A stretch of 7,320 bases of DNA, from positions 1 to 7,320 of the forward strand of contig JBKPGE010000069.1 in NCBI GenBank assembly GCA_046729215.1, given 5' to 3'. The position numbers and the translations under genes were made by a program. This document shows, one piece after another, positions 1-5,852 of the stretch. Numbering within the stretch: the first letter of the stretch is position 1; the number at the start of each line of letters is the position of its first letter. This DNA is from JACDAN01 sp046729215. Lineage in GTDB: Bacteria > Actinomycetota > Thermoleophilia > Gaiellales > Gaiellaceae. The notes beneath the pieces are model-generated. The model did no database searches. It was not told where the DNA came from and was given only the letters and a program-made list of their open reading frames with translations.

Positions 1-1010
1 CTCTCAACCTCATCCCCGCCGACGCGCGCCCGGAACACGTAGTAGGTCCACCCTTGGTACAGCAGGACGACCGGCGTCACGAGCAGGGCGACCACCGTCA
101 TCACAGCCAGTGCGTAGTGCGAGGAGGATGCGTTCTCGACCGTCAGGCTGTTCGCAAAGTCGGTGCTCGAGACCATGACCCGCGGGTACAGGCTGGAGAA
201 CAGCGTCGCCACGAGCAGGATCGTGCCCAGAGCGGTCAAGGCGAACGCGGCCGCGCTCCGGCGCGCATAGACAAGCAGTACGGCCCCGGCCAGCGCCGCA
301 ATCCCTAGTGCCGCGGGCAGGACCGGTGGGAAGAGGTCCTTGTCGTTCCGGTCGATCGCGACCGCGACCGTCCAGGCGAGCGCGATCGCCCCGACGGCAG
401 CGGCCGGGATCGAGAGTCTTCGCGCGGCGCGGCCCGCCCGCTCGCAGAGATCGCCCGATGTGCGGAGCGTGAGGAAGGTCGCCCCGTGGAAGGCGAAGAG
501 GAGCACCACGGCAACGCCTGCGGCAACCGTGTACGGACTGAACAGGTCGACCAGGCTGCCCGTGAAGTCGCCGCCGGCGTTGATCGGGACGCCGTAGACG
601 AGGTTGGAAAGCGCGATCCCCCAGACGAGCGATGCCCCGCCGCTCCCGATCGCGTTCGCCCACATCCAGGTCGCCCGCCAGCGTGGGTTCTCGCTCTTCT
701 CACGCCACTCGAACGACACGACGCGGATGATCAGAAGGAAGAGGACGAGCAAGAGGGCAACGTAGAAGCCCGAAAACATGGTCGCGTACCAGGCCGGAAA
801 GGCTGCGAACGTTGCGCCGCCCGCGACGACCAGCCACACCTCGTTTCCGTCCCAGACCGGCCCGATCGTCTGGAACATCACACTTCGCTCGCGCTCGTCT
901 CGCGGCAGGAACGGCAGCAGCATCCCGACTCCGAAGTCGAAGCCCTCGAGAAGGAAGTACCCGGCCCAGAGGACTCCGATCAGCAGGAACCAGAAAATCT
1001 GAAGATCCAT
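1..1010 (-). CDS. cydB: Cytochrome bd ubiquinol oxidase subunit II (CydB), 3' end cut by window
   Basis: This is the second membrane subunit of cytochrome bd, the quinol oxidase that reduces O2 to water; CydB pairs with the haem-bearing CydA in the cytoplasmic membrane. I translated it by hand from the ATG at 1010-1008: 336 complete codons, still open at base 1. Family signatures are LLEGFDFGVG (residues 20-29, with the conserved Asp25) and PVWDGNEVWLVVAGG (51-65), followed by repeated hydrophobic segments typical of this multi-pass subunit. The last visible part, YQGWTYYVFRARV, matches the usual CydB C-terminus, so only a few residues should be missing. The start codon overlaps the cydA stop by one base (TGATG), which implies translational coupling and 1:1 synthesis. 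No strong Shine-Dalgarno sequence is seen. Identification is very secure; the exact end is outside the window. Confidence 0.97.
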   Translation of the reverse strand, partial: MDLQIFWFLLIGVLWAGYFLLEGFDFGVGMLLPFLPRDERERSVMFQTIGPVWDGNEVWLVVAGGATFAAFPAWYATMFSGFYVALLLVLFLLIIRVVSFEWREKSENPRWRATWMWANAIGSGGASLVWGIALSNLVYGVPINAGGDFTGSLVDLFSPYTVAAGVAVVLLFAFHGATFLTLRTSGDLCERAGRAARRLSIPAAAVGAIALAWTVAVAIDRNDKDLFPPVLPAALGIAALAGAVLLVYARRSAAAFALTALGTILLVATLFSSLYPRVMVSSTDFANSLTVENASSSHYALAVMTVVALLVTPVVLLYQGWTYYVFRARVGGDEVE

Positions 1011-2404
1011 CAGTAGCCCATCGCCGGCACCGGGGCCTCCTCTTTCTCGTCGAGCTTGGGCGGGTCGGTGCTCGCGTAGTGGCGCATGAGCAGGAAGTCG
1101 ACGACGGCGAGCGCGCCGTAGAGCGCGGCGAAGACTCCCAGGCTGATGCCGATCGTCAGCGAGCTGACGCTCGGAGAGTTCGCATCCGCCGTCTTGAGGA
1201 GCCCCTGAACGATCCAGGGCTGGCGCCCGACCTCCGAGAGCACCCAGCCTGCGAGGGCCGACAGGTAGGGGAAGGCAATCGAACCGACACCCAACCAGAG
1301 GAACCACCGCGTCTGCTCGAGCCGTCCTCTTCGGTAGAGGAACGCGCCAAGCGCCGCGACGAGGAAGACGAGCGTCCCGAGGTAGGCCATGATCCGCATG
1401 CTCCAGTAGGTGGCCCGCGCGGGCGGGGTGTAGTCCCCGGGCCCATAACGCTGCTCGTACTCCGCCTGGACCTCGTTCATGCCCTGCACCTCGCCGTCGA
1501 GCGAGTCGGTCGCGAGCAGCGAGAGCAGGCGGGGGATCTGGATCGAGAAGGTCGGCGTCTGATCGCTCTCCGTGAAGCCGCCGATCTGGAAGAGCGAGAA
1601 CGCGCACGGCTGGCATGTGTCCCACTGCGCCTCGGTGGCCGCGATCTTCATCGGCTGGTAGTCGGTGATGACGACACCGAGATGGCTGCCCACGGCGAGG
1701 TTTATGGCCGAGACGGGGACGAGAACGATCAGCGCCAACTTGGCGGCGTGCTTGAAGAGCTCGATGTTGCGGCCCCGCAGGAACTGCCAGCACGCGACGC
1801 CGAAGACCACGGCCGCCGCCGTCGTCAGTCCGACGAGGATCACGTGGATGTAGGCCCAGATCGAGAAGCGGTTGGTCAAGAGCTCCCAGATGCTCGTCAG
1901 CTCGGCGCGGCCGTCAGTGACCTTCGATCCGACCGGGCGCTGCATCCAGGAGTTGGCGACGATGATGAACAACGCAGAGAGCCAGCTCCCAAGCGCGAAC
2001 AGCCACGCGGTCGTCAGATGCACACCACGCGAGAGCCGGTTCCAGCCGAAGATCCAGAGCCCGAGGAAGGTCGACTCGAGGAAAAACGCCGCCAGGCCTT
2101 CGATCGCGAGCGGCGCCCCGAAGACGTCGCCCACGAACTTGGAGTAGATCGACCAGTTCATCCCGAATTGGAACTCCTGGACGAGCCCGGTCGCCACTCC
2201 GATGGCGAAGTTGATCAGCATCAGCGTTCCGAAGAAGCGCGTGAGCCGCAGCCAGGCCTCGTCGCCTGACCGGTACCAGAGGGTCTGCATCAGCGCCACG
2301 AGCGGCGCGAGGCCGAGCGTCAGCGGGACGAACAGGAAGTGGTAGAGCGATGTCGTCGCAAACTGAATGCGAGCGAGATCGACGGTCGTTGAGGCGACGA
2401 CCAT
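1010..2404 (-). CDS. cydA: Cytochrome bd ubiquinol oxidase subunit I (CydA), short Q-loop type
   Basis: This is the catalytic haem-carrying subunit of cytochrome bd. It oxidises quinol at the outer membrane face and reduces O2 at the b595/d site. At 464 residues it is shorter than the roughly 520 of E. coli CydA. Residues matching known ligands are visible: His22 (E. coli His19), Glu102 and Glu110 (Glu99/Glu107), His187 (His186), and the RIM triplet 337-339 giving Met339 (Met393). Lys263 and Glu268 in PMKIAATEAQW match Q-loop Lys252/Glu257, and GRQPW is at 403-407. The segment from Glu268 to RIM is only about 70 residues, so the C-terminal Q-loop insertion of the E. coli type is absent. An unusual CQPC motif (Cys274, Cys277) sits in the Q-loop. 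cydA is first in the operon with cydB. The ATG has no Shine-Dalgarno sequence; it lies a few residues before the usual family start, and no better start is in frame. No cydC or cydD is visible. Confidence 0.97.
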   Translation of the reverse strand: MVVASTTVDLARIQFATTSLYHFLFVPLTLGLAPLVALMQTLWYRSGDEAWLRLTRFFGTLMLINFAIGVATGLVQEFQFGMNWSIYSKFVGDVFGAPLAIEGLAAFFLESTFLGLWIFGWNRLSRGVHLTTAWLFALGSWLSALFIIVANSWMQRPVGSKVTDGRAELTSIWELLTNRFSIWAYIHVILVGLTTAAAVVFGVACWQFLRGRNIELFKHAAKLALIVLVPVSAINLAVGSHLGVVITDYQPMKIAATEAQWDTCQPCAFSLFQIGGFTESDQTPTFSIQIPRLLSLLATDSLDGEVQGMNEVQAEYEQRYGPGDYTPPARATYWSMRIMAYLGTLVFLVAALGAFLYRRGRLEQTRWFLWLGVGSIAFPYLSALAGWVLSEVGRQPWIVQGLLKTADANSPSVSSLTIGISLGVFAALYGALAVVDFLLMRHYASTDPPKLDEKEEAPVPAMGY

Positions 2405-2492
2405 GGCGGTTCGATAGTTGGTGCGCCGTAGCCGGATCTCATCGTCCAGAGGGGGTGATTCGGCCTTGCTCGGCCCGTGTTAGCGTCGCTTC
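2405..2492. promoter_or_regulatory. Divergent promoter region between cydA and the usp gene
   Basis: This 88-base gap is the only intergenic space upstream of both the cyd operon and the stress-protein pair, so it must hold both promoters unless transcription enters from outside. Neither ATG has a recognisable Shine-Dalgarno sequence. On the plus strand TAGCGT (2481-2486) lies 6 bases before the usp ATG; on the minus strand TATCGA (2416-2411) lies 6 bases before the cydA ATG. Both resemble bacterial -10 hexamers at the distance expected for leaderless transcripts. I see no convincing -35 at 16-18 base spacing for either, and no Rex-like TGTGA/TCACA palindrome. The divergent arrangement is certain; the boxes are tentative. 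Confidence 0.5.
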
Positions 2493-2936
2493 ATGATCTC
2501 CACCATTGTCGTCGGTTACGATGCCGCCGCACCCGCAAGCCGAGCCCTAGACCGGGCGATCGAGGAGGCGCGGAGTGCGCGTGCCCAGCTCCTCGTCGTC
2601 GCAGTCGAGGAGATGCCGCTCAATCCGGAAGGACCTCAGAACTTCGGGACGCTGGACGACACTCCGGCGCGAATGATCCCACTCGTCGAACCTGCCGAGC
2701 TCGAGCCCGTCCTCGAGGAAGCCAAGGAGCGAGTCGAAGCCGCGGGCCTCACGGGGGAGTACGTGTGGGCCGCCGGAGAGCCGGCCACTGCGATCGTCGA
2801 CGCCGCGCGCGAGCGTGGTGCTGAGCTGATCGTTGTCGGCTCGCATCACCACGGTTTGCTCGCTCGAGTTCTCGGTCCGGACGTGGCGACCCACGTCAAG
2901 CGCGACGCCCGCTGCGACGTGATCGTCGCCGACTAG
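2493..2936 (+). CDS. Universal stress protein, UspA family, single domain
   Basis: This is a 147-residue single-domain UspA-family protein, a cytosolic alpha/beta dimer-former linked in many bacteria to starvation, hypoxia or redox stress. The N-terminus ISTIVVGYDAAAPASRAL carries the usual first strand and Asp10, the adenine-contact position of nucleotide-binding members. The C-terminal part ELIVVGSHHHGLL and CDVIVAD forms the classic last two strands. The ATP loop G-x2-G-x9-G-[ST] is degenerate: it reads GSHH (116-119), then only eight residues, then Gly128-Pro129. ATP binding is therefore doubtful (inference). Residues 41-65 form a longer linker containing Pro, Gly and Asn. The ATG at 2493 starts exactly at the family N-terminus. 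A small gene follows 5 bases after the stop, so the two are probably cotranscribed. The cytochrome bd operon lies divergently upstream, which suggests a link to oxygen or energy stress. Confidence 0.93.
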   Translation: MISTIVVGYDAAAPASRALDRAIEEARSARAQLLVVAVEEMPLNPEGPQNFGTLDDTPARMIPLVEPAELEPVLEEAKERVEAAGLTGEYVWAAGEPATAIVDAARERGAELIVVGSHHHGLLARVLGPDVATHVKRDARCDVIVAD

Positions 2937-2941
2937 CCGAG

Positions 2942-3136
2942 GTGCAGAGGTTTACCGTCATGATCGAGGGCCCGACCTGGCAGGACGTCGACGAGGTCGA
3001 GCTGCCGCGACTCCCCGGCACGGGCGATCTGATCGAGACCAAGTACGGGACGTGTCTCGTGACCCAGGCCGACCCGTCCCCGAACCCTGATCCATACGCA
3101 GGCAAGATCGTCTGCCGTTTTCCCGGCGGTTCCTAG
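2942..3136 (+). CDS. Small hypothetical protein downstream of usp
   Basis: I do not recognise this protein. It is 64 residues from the GTG at 2942, or 58 from the ATG at 2960, which has AGAGG (2946-2950) 9 bases upstream. The GTG reading includes QRFTV, which blends with the following strand-like residues, so I keep the longer form with the start undecided. It has no signal peptide or membrane segment. It is rich in Asp, Glu, Pro and Gly, with alternating hydrophobic residues suggesting a small beta-rich fold, and it has two cysteines (Cys38, Cys58 in GTG numbering). Its reading frame has the same third-position G/C bias as its neighbours, and it lies 5 bases after usp on the same strand, which supports a real cotranscribed gene. 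Its stop shares a CTAG palindrome with the convergent DUF389 gene. A role with the stress protein is guesswork. Confidence 0.75.
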   Translation: MQRFTVMIEGPTWQDVDEVELPRLPGTGDLIETKYGTCLVTQADPSPNPDPYAGKIVCRFPGGS

Positions 3137-4035
3137 GCGCGGCCGCGTCGGGCCACCGCGCGACCCATGAGCACGCGCTGAAGCGCGAGCGTCGCGGAGG
3201 CGCCCACGACCAGCATCGCGACGTTGGCGCCGAGCACGCCTAGGGCACCGGTCGCTTTGGTGAGGTCGCCGAGCCCGGCTGCAACACCGAGGTATGCGGA
3301 GGCGGGGATCGTCGTCACCGAGATCGCCACACCGACCCCGGAGCTCGCGCGTGTCTCGAGCGCGAGCATGCCGGCCACCCCGGCAACGAGCGCGACGACG
3401 ATCGTCTCATTGTTCACGCTGACCAGGCTTCCGAGGACGCCAACCTCGTGCAGGTCGAAATCGGAGGGGATCAGATCGAGCCGATCCTGTGCGAACGTGC
3501 AGAGTGCCGCCGCGACGCTGGCCACGCAGAGACCCACGGCGAGCGTCGCCAGGGCGCGGCCGGCGAGCCCGGCACGACGGCCGACCACGCCAACGGCGGT
3601 CGCGGCTATCGGCAGGAGGTCCGGGCTGACCGCCATCGCGCCGACGATGAGGATCACATTGCTATCGATCACGCCGTAAGCGGCGATGACACCGGCCACG
3701 AACATGAACACCAGGTACCGCGCGAGCGGTCGCGAGTAGAGCCAGGCCATGCCGAGCACGTCTTCCCAGACGAGGCTCGTATCGACCTGACCGGTTGCCG
3801 CCCGCCCGACGACGTCGACACGCATCAGCGTGATGCTGGAATCGGGCACACCCGATCCGCGCAGGCTCTCCAGCAGTGTGTCGACGGATCTCGGGCGGAC
3901 GGCTGCCGAGACGACCGAGTGACCCGCCAGAACGGCCGGAACGACCCTCACACGGCTGACGCCCTCGACGTCTTCGAGCAGCTGGGCGACCTTCGTCATC
4001 TGTGGCGAGCGCCCGAAGACCTCGAGGCTGATCAA
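3133..4035 (-). CDS. DUF389 family membrane protein
   Basis: This is a 300-residue integral membrane protein of the DUF389 family, whose transport or sensing role is not settled. Residues 1-80 form a soluble alpha/beta domain of repeated strand-helix pattern (ISLEVFG, QLLEDVEGVSRVRVV, TLLESLRGSG, SITLMRVDVVG), typical of the family's N-terminus. About six membrane segments follow, roughly at 104-123, 127-148, 158-182, 199-226, 232-253 and 259-285. The family hallmark is visible as VGAMAVSPDLLPI (131-143). The tail GRAVARRGRA is basic, as expected for a cytosolic end. The frame is closed upstream by a TGA, so the start must be the TTG at 4035-4033 or the later ATG at codon 13; TTG keeps the first strand and is preferred. 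The gene converges on the small gene (4-base overlap at the stops) and diverges from the antiporter. Confidence 0.9.
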   Translation of the reverse strand: MISLEVFGRSPQMTKVAQLLEDVEGVSRVRVVPAVLAGHSVVSAAVRPRSVDTLLESLRGSGVPDSSITLMRVDVVGRAATGQVDTSLVWEDVLGMAWLYSRPLARYLVFMFVAGVIAAYGVIDSNVILIVGAMAVSPDLLPIAATAVGVVGRRAGLAGRALATLAVGLCVASVAAALCTFAQDRLDLIPSDFDLHEVGVLGSLVSVNNETIVVALVAGVAGMLALETRASSGVGVAISVTTIPASAYLGVAAGLGDLTKATGALGVLGANVAMLVVGASATLALQRVLMGRAVARRGRA

Positions 4036-4093
4036 CTCATGTCACCCGGCTCGGATGAGGACGCAAATCGAGGAGCCAGGGACAATCCTCCCG
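4036..4093. promoter_or_regulatory. Compact divergent start region, DUF389 gene / antiporter gene
   Basis: Only 58 bases separate the TTG start of the DUF389 gene (minus strand) from the preferred ATG of the antiporter gene (plus strand). If the antiporter begins at the upstream ATG (4055), the gap falls to 19 bases. Promoters for both genes must therefore overlap here or lie inside the opposite coding sequence. On the plus strand GACAAT (4081-4086) is a -10-like hexamer 7 bases before the ATG at 4094, which would give a nearly leaderless message; GAGGAG (4070-4075) is too far from that ATG to be a good Shine-Dalgarno sequence. No convincing -35 is seen. This is tentative. Confidence 0.35.
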
Positions 4094-5851
4094 ATGTCCT
4101 CGGACGAGATCCTGTTCGGCCTCGGCCTCACGCTCGTCCTTGCCGTTGGCTCGCAGCTGCTCGCGCGACGGATGAGCCTCCCCGCAATCGTGATCCTGCT
4201 TCCGGCGGGCTTTCTTGCCGGGATCGCGACCGACGACGTGCATCCCGACGAGCTCCTGGGGGCGCTGTACCAGCCGTTCGTCTCGCTCGCCGTGGGCGTC
4301 ATTCTCTTCGAGGCCGGTCTCAGGTTGGCGTTTCGCGAGGTCGCCGTCGGCGTCCACAAGGTGGTCGTGCGCCTCCTCGCGTTCGGCGTTCTCGTTACCT
4401 GGGGCGGCGTCGCGGTAACCGTGTTGTTGCTCTTCGACCACATGGACCGGGGCGTTGCATTCTTGATCGGCGCGATCCTGGTCGTCTCAGGCCCCACGGT
4501 CGTGCTGCCCCTGCTCGCATTCATTCGTCCGACGCGGGAAGTCCGTTCCGTCTTGAAGTGGGAGGGAACGCTCGTCGATCCGATCGGCGCGCTGCTGGGC
4601 GTGCTGGTTTTCCATGCAGTCAGCTCGAGGTGGCGGCCGGGCCAGCTCCTGCTCAGCCTCGGGGTCGGCGCGTTGGTCGGAGCTGTCGCAGCGGTCGTGC
4701 TGCTGTTTCTCCTTGGTGAGCTCCACCGCAACGCGCCGCGACAGTCCGTCCTCGCAACTCTGATGGTCGTCGTAGCTGCCGTCGTGGCCGCCGATCTCAT
4801 TCGTGAGGACGCCGGCTTCGTGGCGGCCGTACTGATGGGGATGTTCCTCGGCAATCAACGTCGCGTCGACGTCTCGCTCACTCTCGAGTTCGAGGAAACG
4901 CTCGTCCAGTTGCTCGTCGGGGTCCTGTTCGTGCTTATCGCCGCGTCGGTCTCTCCGGACGACATCGGAGAGGTGCTGCCGCAAGCGCTGGTGCTCGTCG
5001 CCGTGATGGTCCTTTTGCTGAGGCCCATGGCAGTGGCGCTCGCAACATGGCGCTCGACGCTCAGCCGGCAAGAGCGCGCGTTCATCGCGTCCATGGCGCC
5101 TCGTGGGATCGTGGCCGGCGCGACCGCGTCCGCGTTCGGTCTGCAGCTCGCGCAGGACGACGTCGGGGGTGCGGATTCCGTGCTCCCGATCGTCTTCGTG
5201 GTGATCTTCGGCACCGTGTTGCTCTACGGGCTCACTGGCCCGATCGCCGCGCGGCTGCTCGGGCTGGCCGGCGCCGGGCATCAACTGGTGCTCGTCGTCA
5301 GTGGTCACACATGGGCGCGCGAGATCGCCGTAGCCCTCAAGCGGGCCGGGGTCGCAGTGCGCATGTGGGTGGGACCGGCCGCTGACCGAGCAGCCGCCCA
5401 GGCAGCCGGTATCGAGGCCGATCGGGGTCGCATGATGATTGACGCTGTCGACCGGGATGCCGAGCTCGAGGAAGTCACCGACGTCCTTCTGCTGACCCGC
5501 AGCGACGACTTCAACGCCGTTACGGCCGCCGAGCTGCGCGGTGAGCTCGGTCACGGACACGTCTTTCGAGTAGCTCCCGACCCGGAGGAGCCGGACCTGC
5601 TGCCGCCTTTGAGCGAGGCCGGGATTCTGGGCGGGCCAACGCTCACATTTGCCGAGCTCAGCAACCGGTTCGCCGCGGGCGCTCGGATCGTCCTCCGTCC
5701 CGCGGACGGGTCGTCTCGGCCGACGGACGCACGGACGGAAGTGCCGCTTTTCGCCGTCCGCTCCGATGGACGCCTGAGCATCGCCGCAGATGAATCCCCG
5801 CTCGACGTGCGAGCGGGCGACACCCTCATCGTCCTGGCTTCCCCGCGCTGA
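4094..5851 (+). CDS. CPA1/NhaP-type cation:proton antiporter with C-terminal RCK-like domain
   Basis: This 585-residue membrane antiporter should exchange Na+ or K+ for H+ across the cytoplasmic membrane; the ion cannot be told from sequence. The first ~390 residues are a dense series of hydrophobic helices (about 12-13). Family marks are VSGPTVVLPLL (about 131-141) in the crossover helix, EGTLVDPIGALLG (157-169) with the presumed ion-binding Asp162, and PRGIVAGATASAF (346-358). A cytosolic tail follows: a TrkA-N/RCK-like Rossmann segment from about 396 to 495 and a TrkA-C/RCK_C-like end (about 530-585, closing with AGDTLIVLASPR). The Rossmann glycine motif is replaced by SGHTWA, so nucleotide control is doubtful. 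I chose ATG 4094 because family similarity starts there; an in-frame ATG at 4055 would add 13 residues. It converges on ndh with one base between the stops. Confidence 0.92.
   Translation: MSSDEILFGLGLTLVLAVGSQLLARRMSLPAIVILLPAGFLAGIATDDVHPDELLGALYQPFVSLAVGVILFEAGLRLAFREVAVGVHKVVVRLLAFGVLVTWGGVAVTVLLLFDHMDRGVAFLIGAILVVSGPTVVLPLLAFIRPTREVRSVLKWEGTLVDPIGALLGVLVFHAVSSRWRPGQLLLSLGVGALVGAVAAVVLLFLLGELHRNAPRQSVLATLMVVVAAVVAADLIREDAGFVAAVLMGMFLGNQRRVDVSLTLEFEETLVQLLVGVLFVLIAASVSPDDIGEVLPQALVLVAVMVLLLRPMAVALATWRSTLSRQERAFIASMAPRGIVAGATASAFGLQLAQDDVGGADSVLPIVFVVIFGTVLLYGLTGPIAARLLGLAGAGHQLVLVVSGHTWAREIAVALKRAGVAVRMWVGPAADRAAAQAAGIEADRGRMMIDAVDRDAELEEVTDVLLLTRSDDFNAVTAAELRGELGHGHVFRVAPDPEEPDLLPPLSEAGILGGPTLTFAELSNRFAAGARIVLRPADGSSRPTDARTEVPLFAVRSDGRLSIAADESPLDVRAGDTLIVLASPR
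5797..5817. other. Perfect 8-bp inverted repeat at the antiporter/ndh convergent junction
   Basis: CCCGCTCG (5797-5804) and CGAGCGGG (5810-5817) are perfect reverse complements around a 5-base loop ACGTG. The hairpin lies inside the last codons of the antiporter gene and 36 bases beyond the ndh stop on the minus strand. It could end or stabilise the ndh transcript, because the two genes have only one base between their stops. No T-run follows on either strand, so it is not a classical intrinsic terminator, and GC-rich coding sequence can make such stems by chance. Confidence 0.4.
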
Positions 5852-5852
5852 C

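Noticed and set aside
10..663. Minus-strand open frame (217 codons) over the cydB region
   Set aside because: It is Arg-rich and in a different frame from cydB. The true cydB frame is open to the window edge and carries clear family motifs.
812..2269. Long plus-strand open frame (485 codons) antisense to cydA
   Set aside because: It is the mirror of a secure cydA gene in GC-rich DNA. Its translation is Arg/Glu/Asp-rich low-complexity without any family motif, and cydA has all its haem ligands on the other strand.
2461..2477. GGCC-ttgctc-GGCC as an operator or hairpin in the cydA/usp gap
   Set aside because: Only four base pairs form because GGCC is self-complementary. Flanking bases do not extend it, so chance in GC-rich DNA is enough.
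3138..3147. CGCGGCCGCG palindrome after the small gene as a terminator
   Set aside because: It is a self-complementary G/C run with no loop or T-tract, lying inside the DUF389 coding end. Such runs are common at this base composition.
3448..4719. Plus-strand open frame (423 codons) spanning the DUF389 and antiporter genes
   Set aside because: It runs antisense to one real gene and out of frame with another. Its product is low-complexity and charged, with no recognisable domain.
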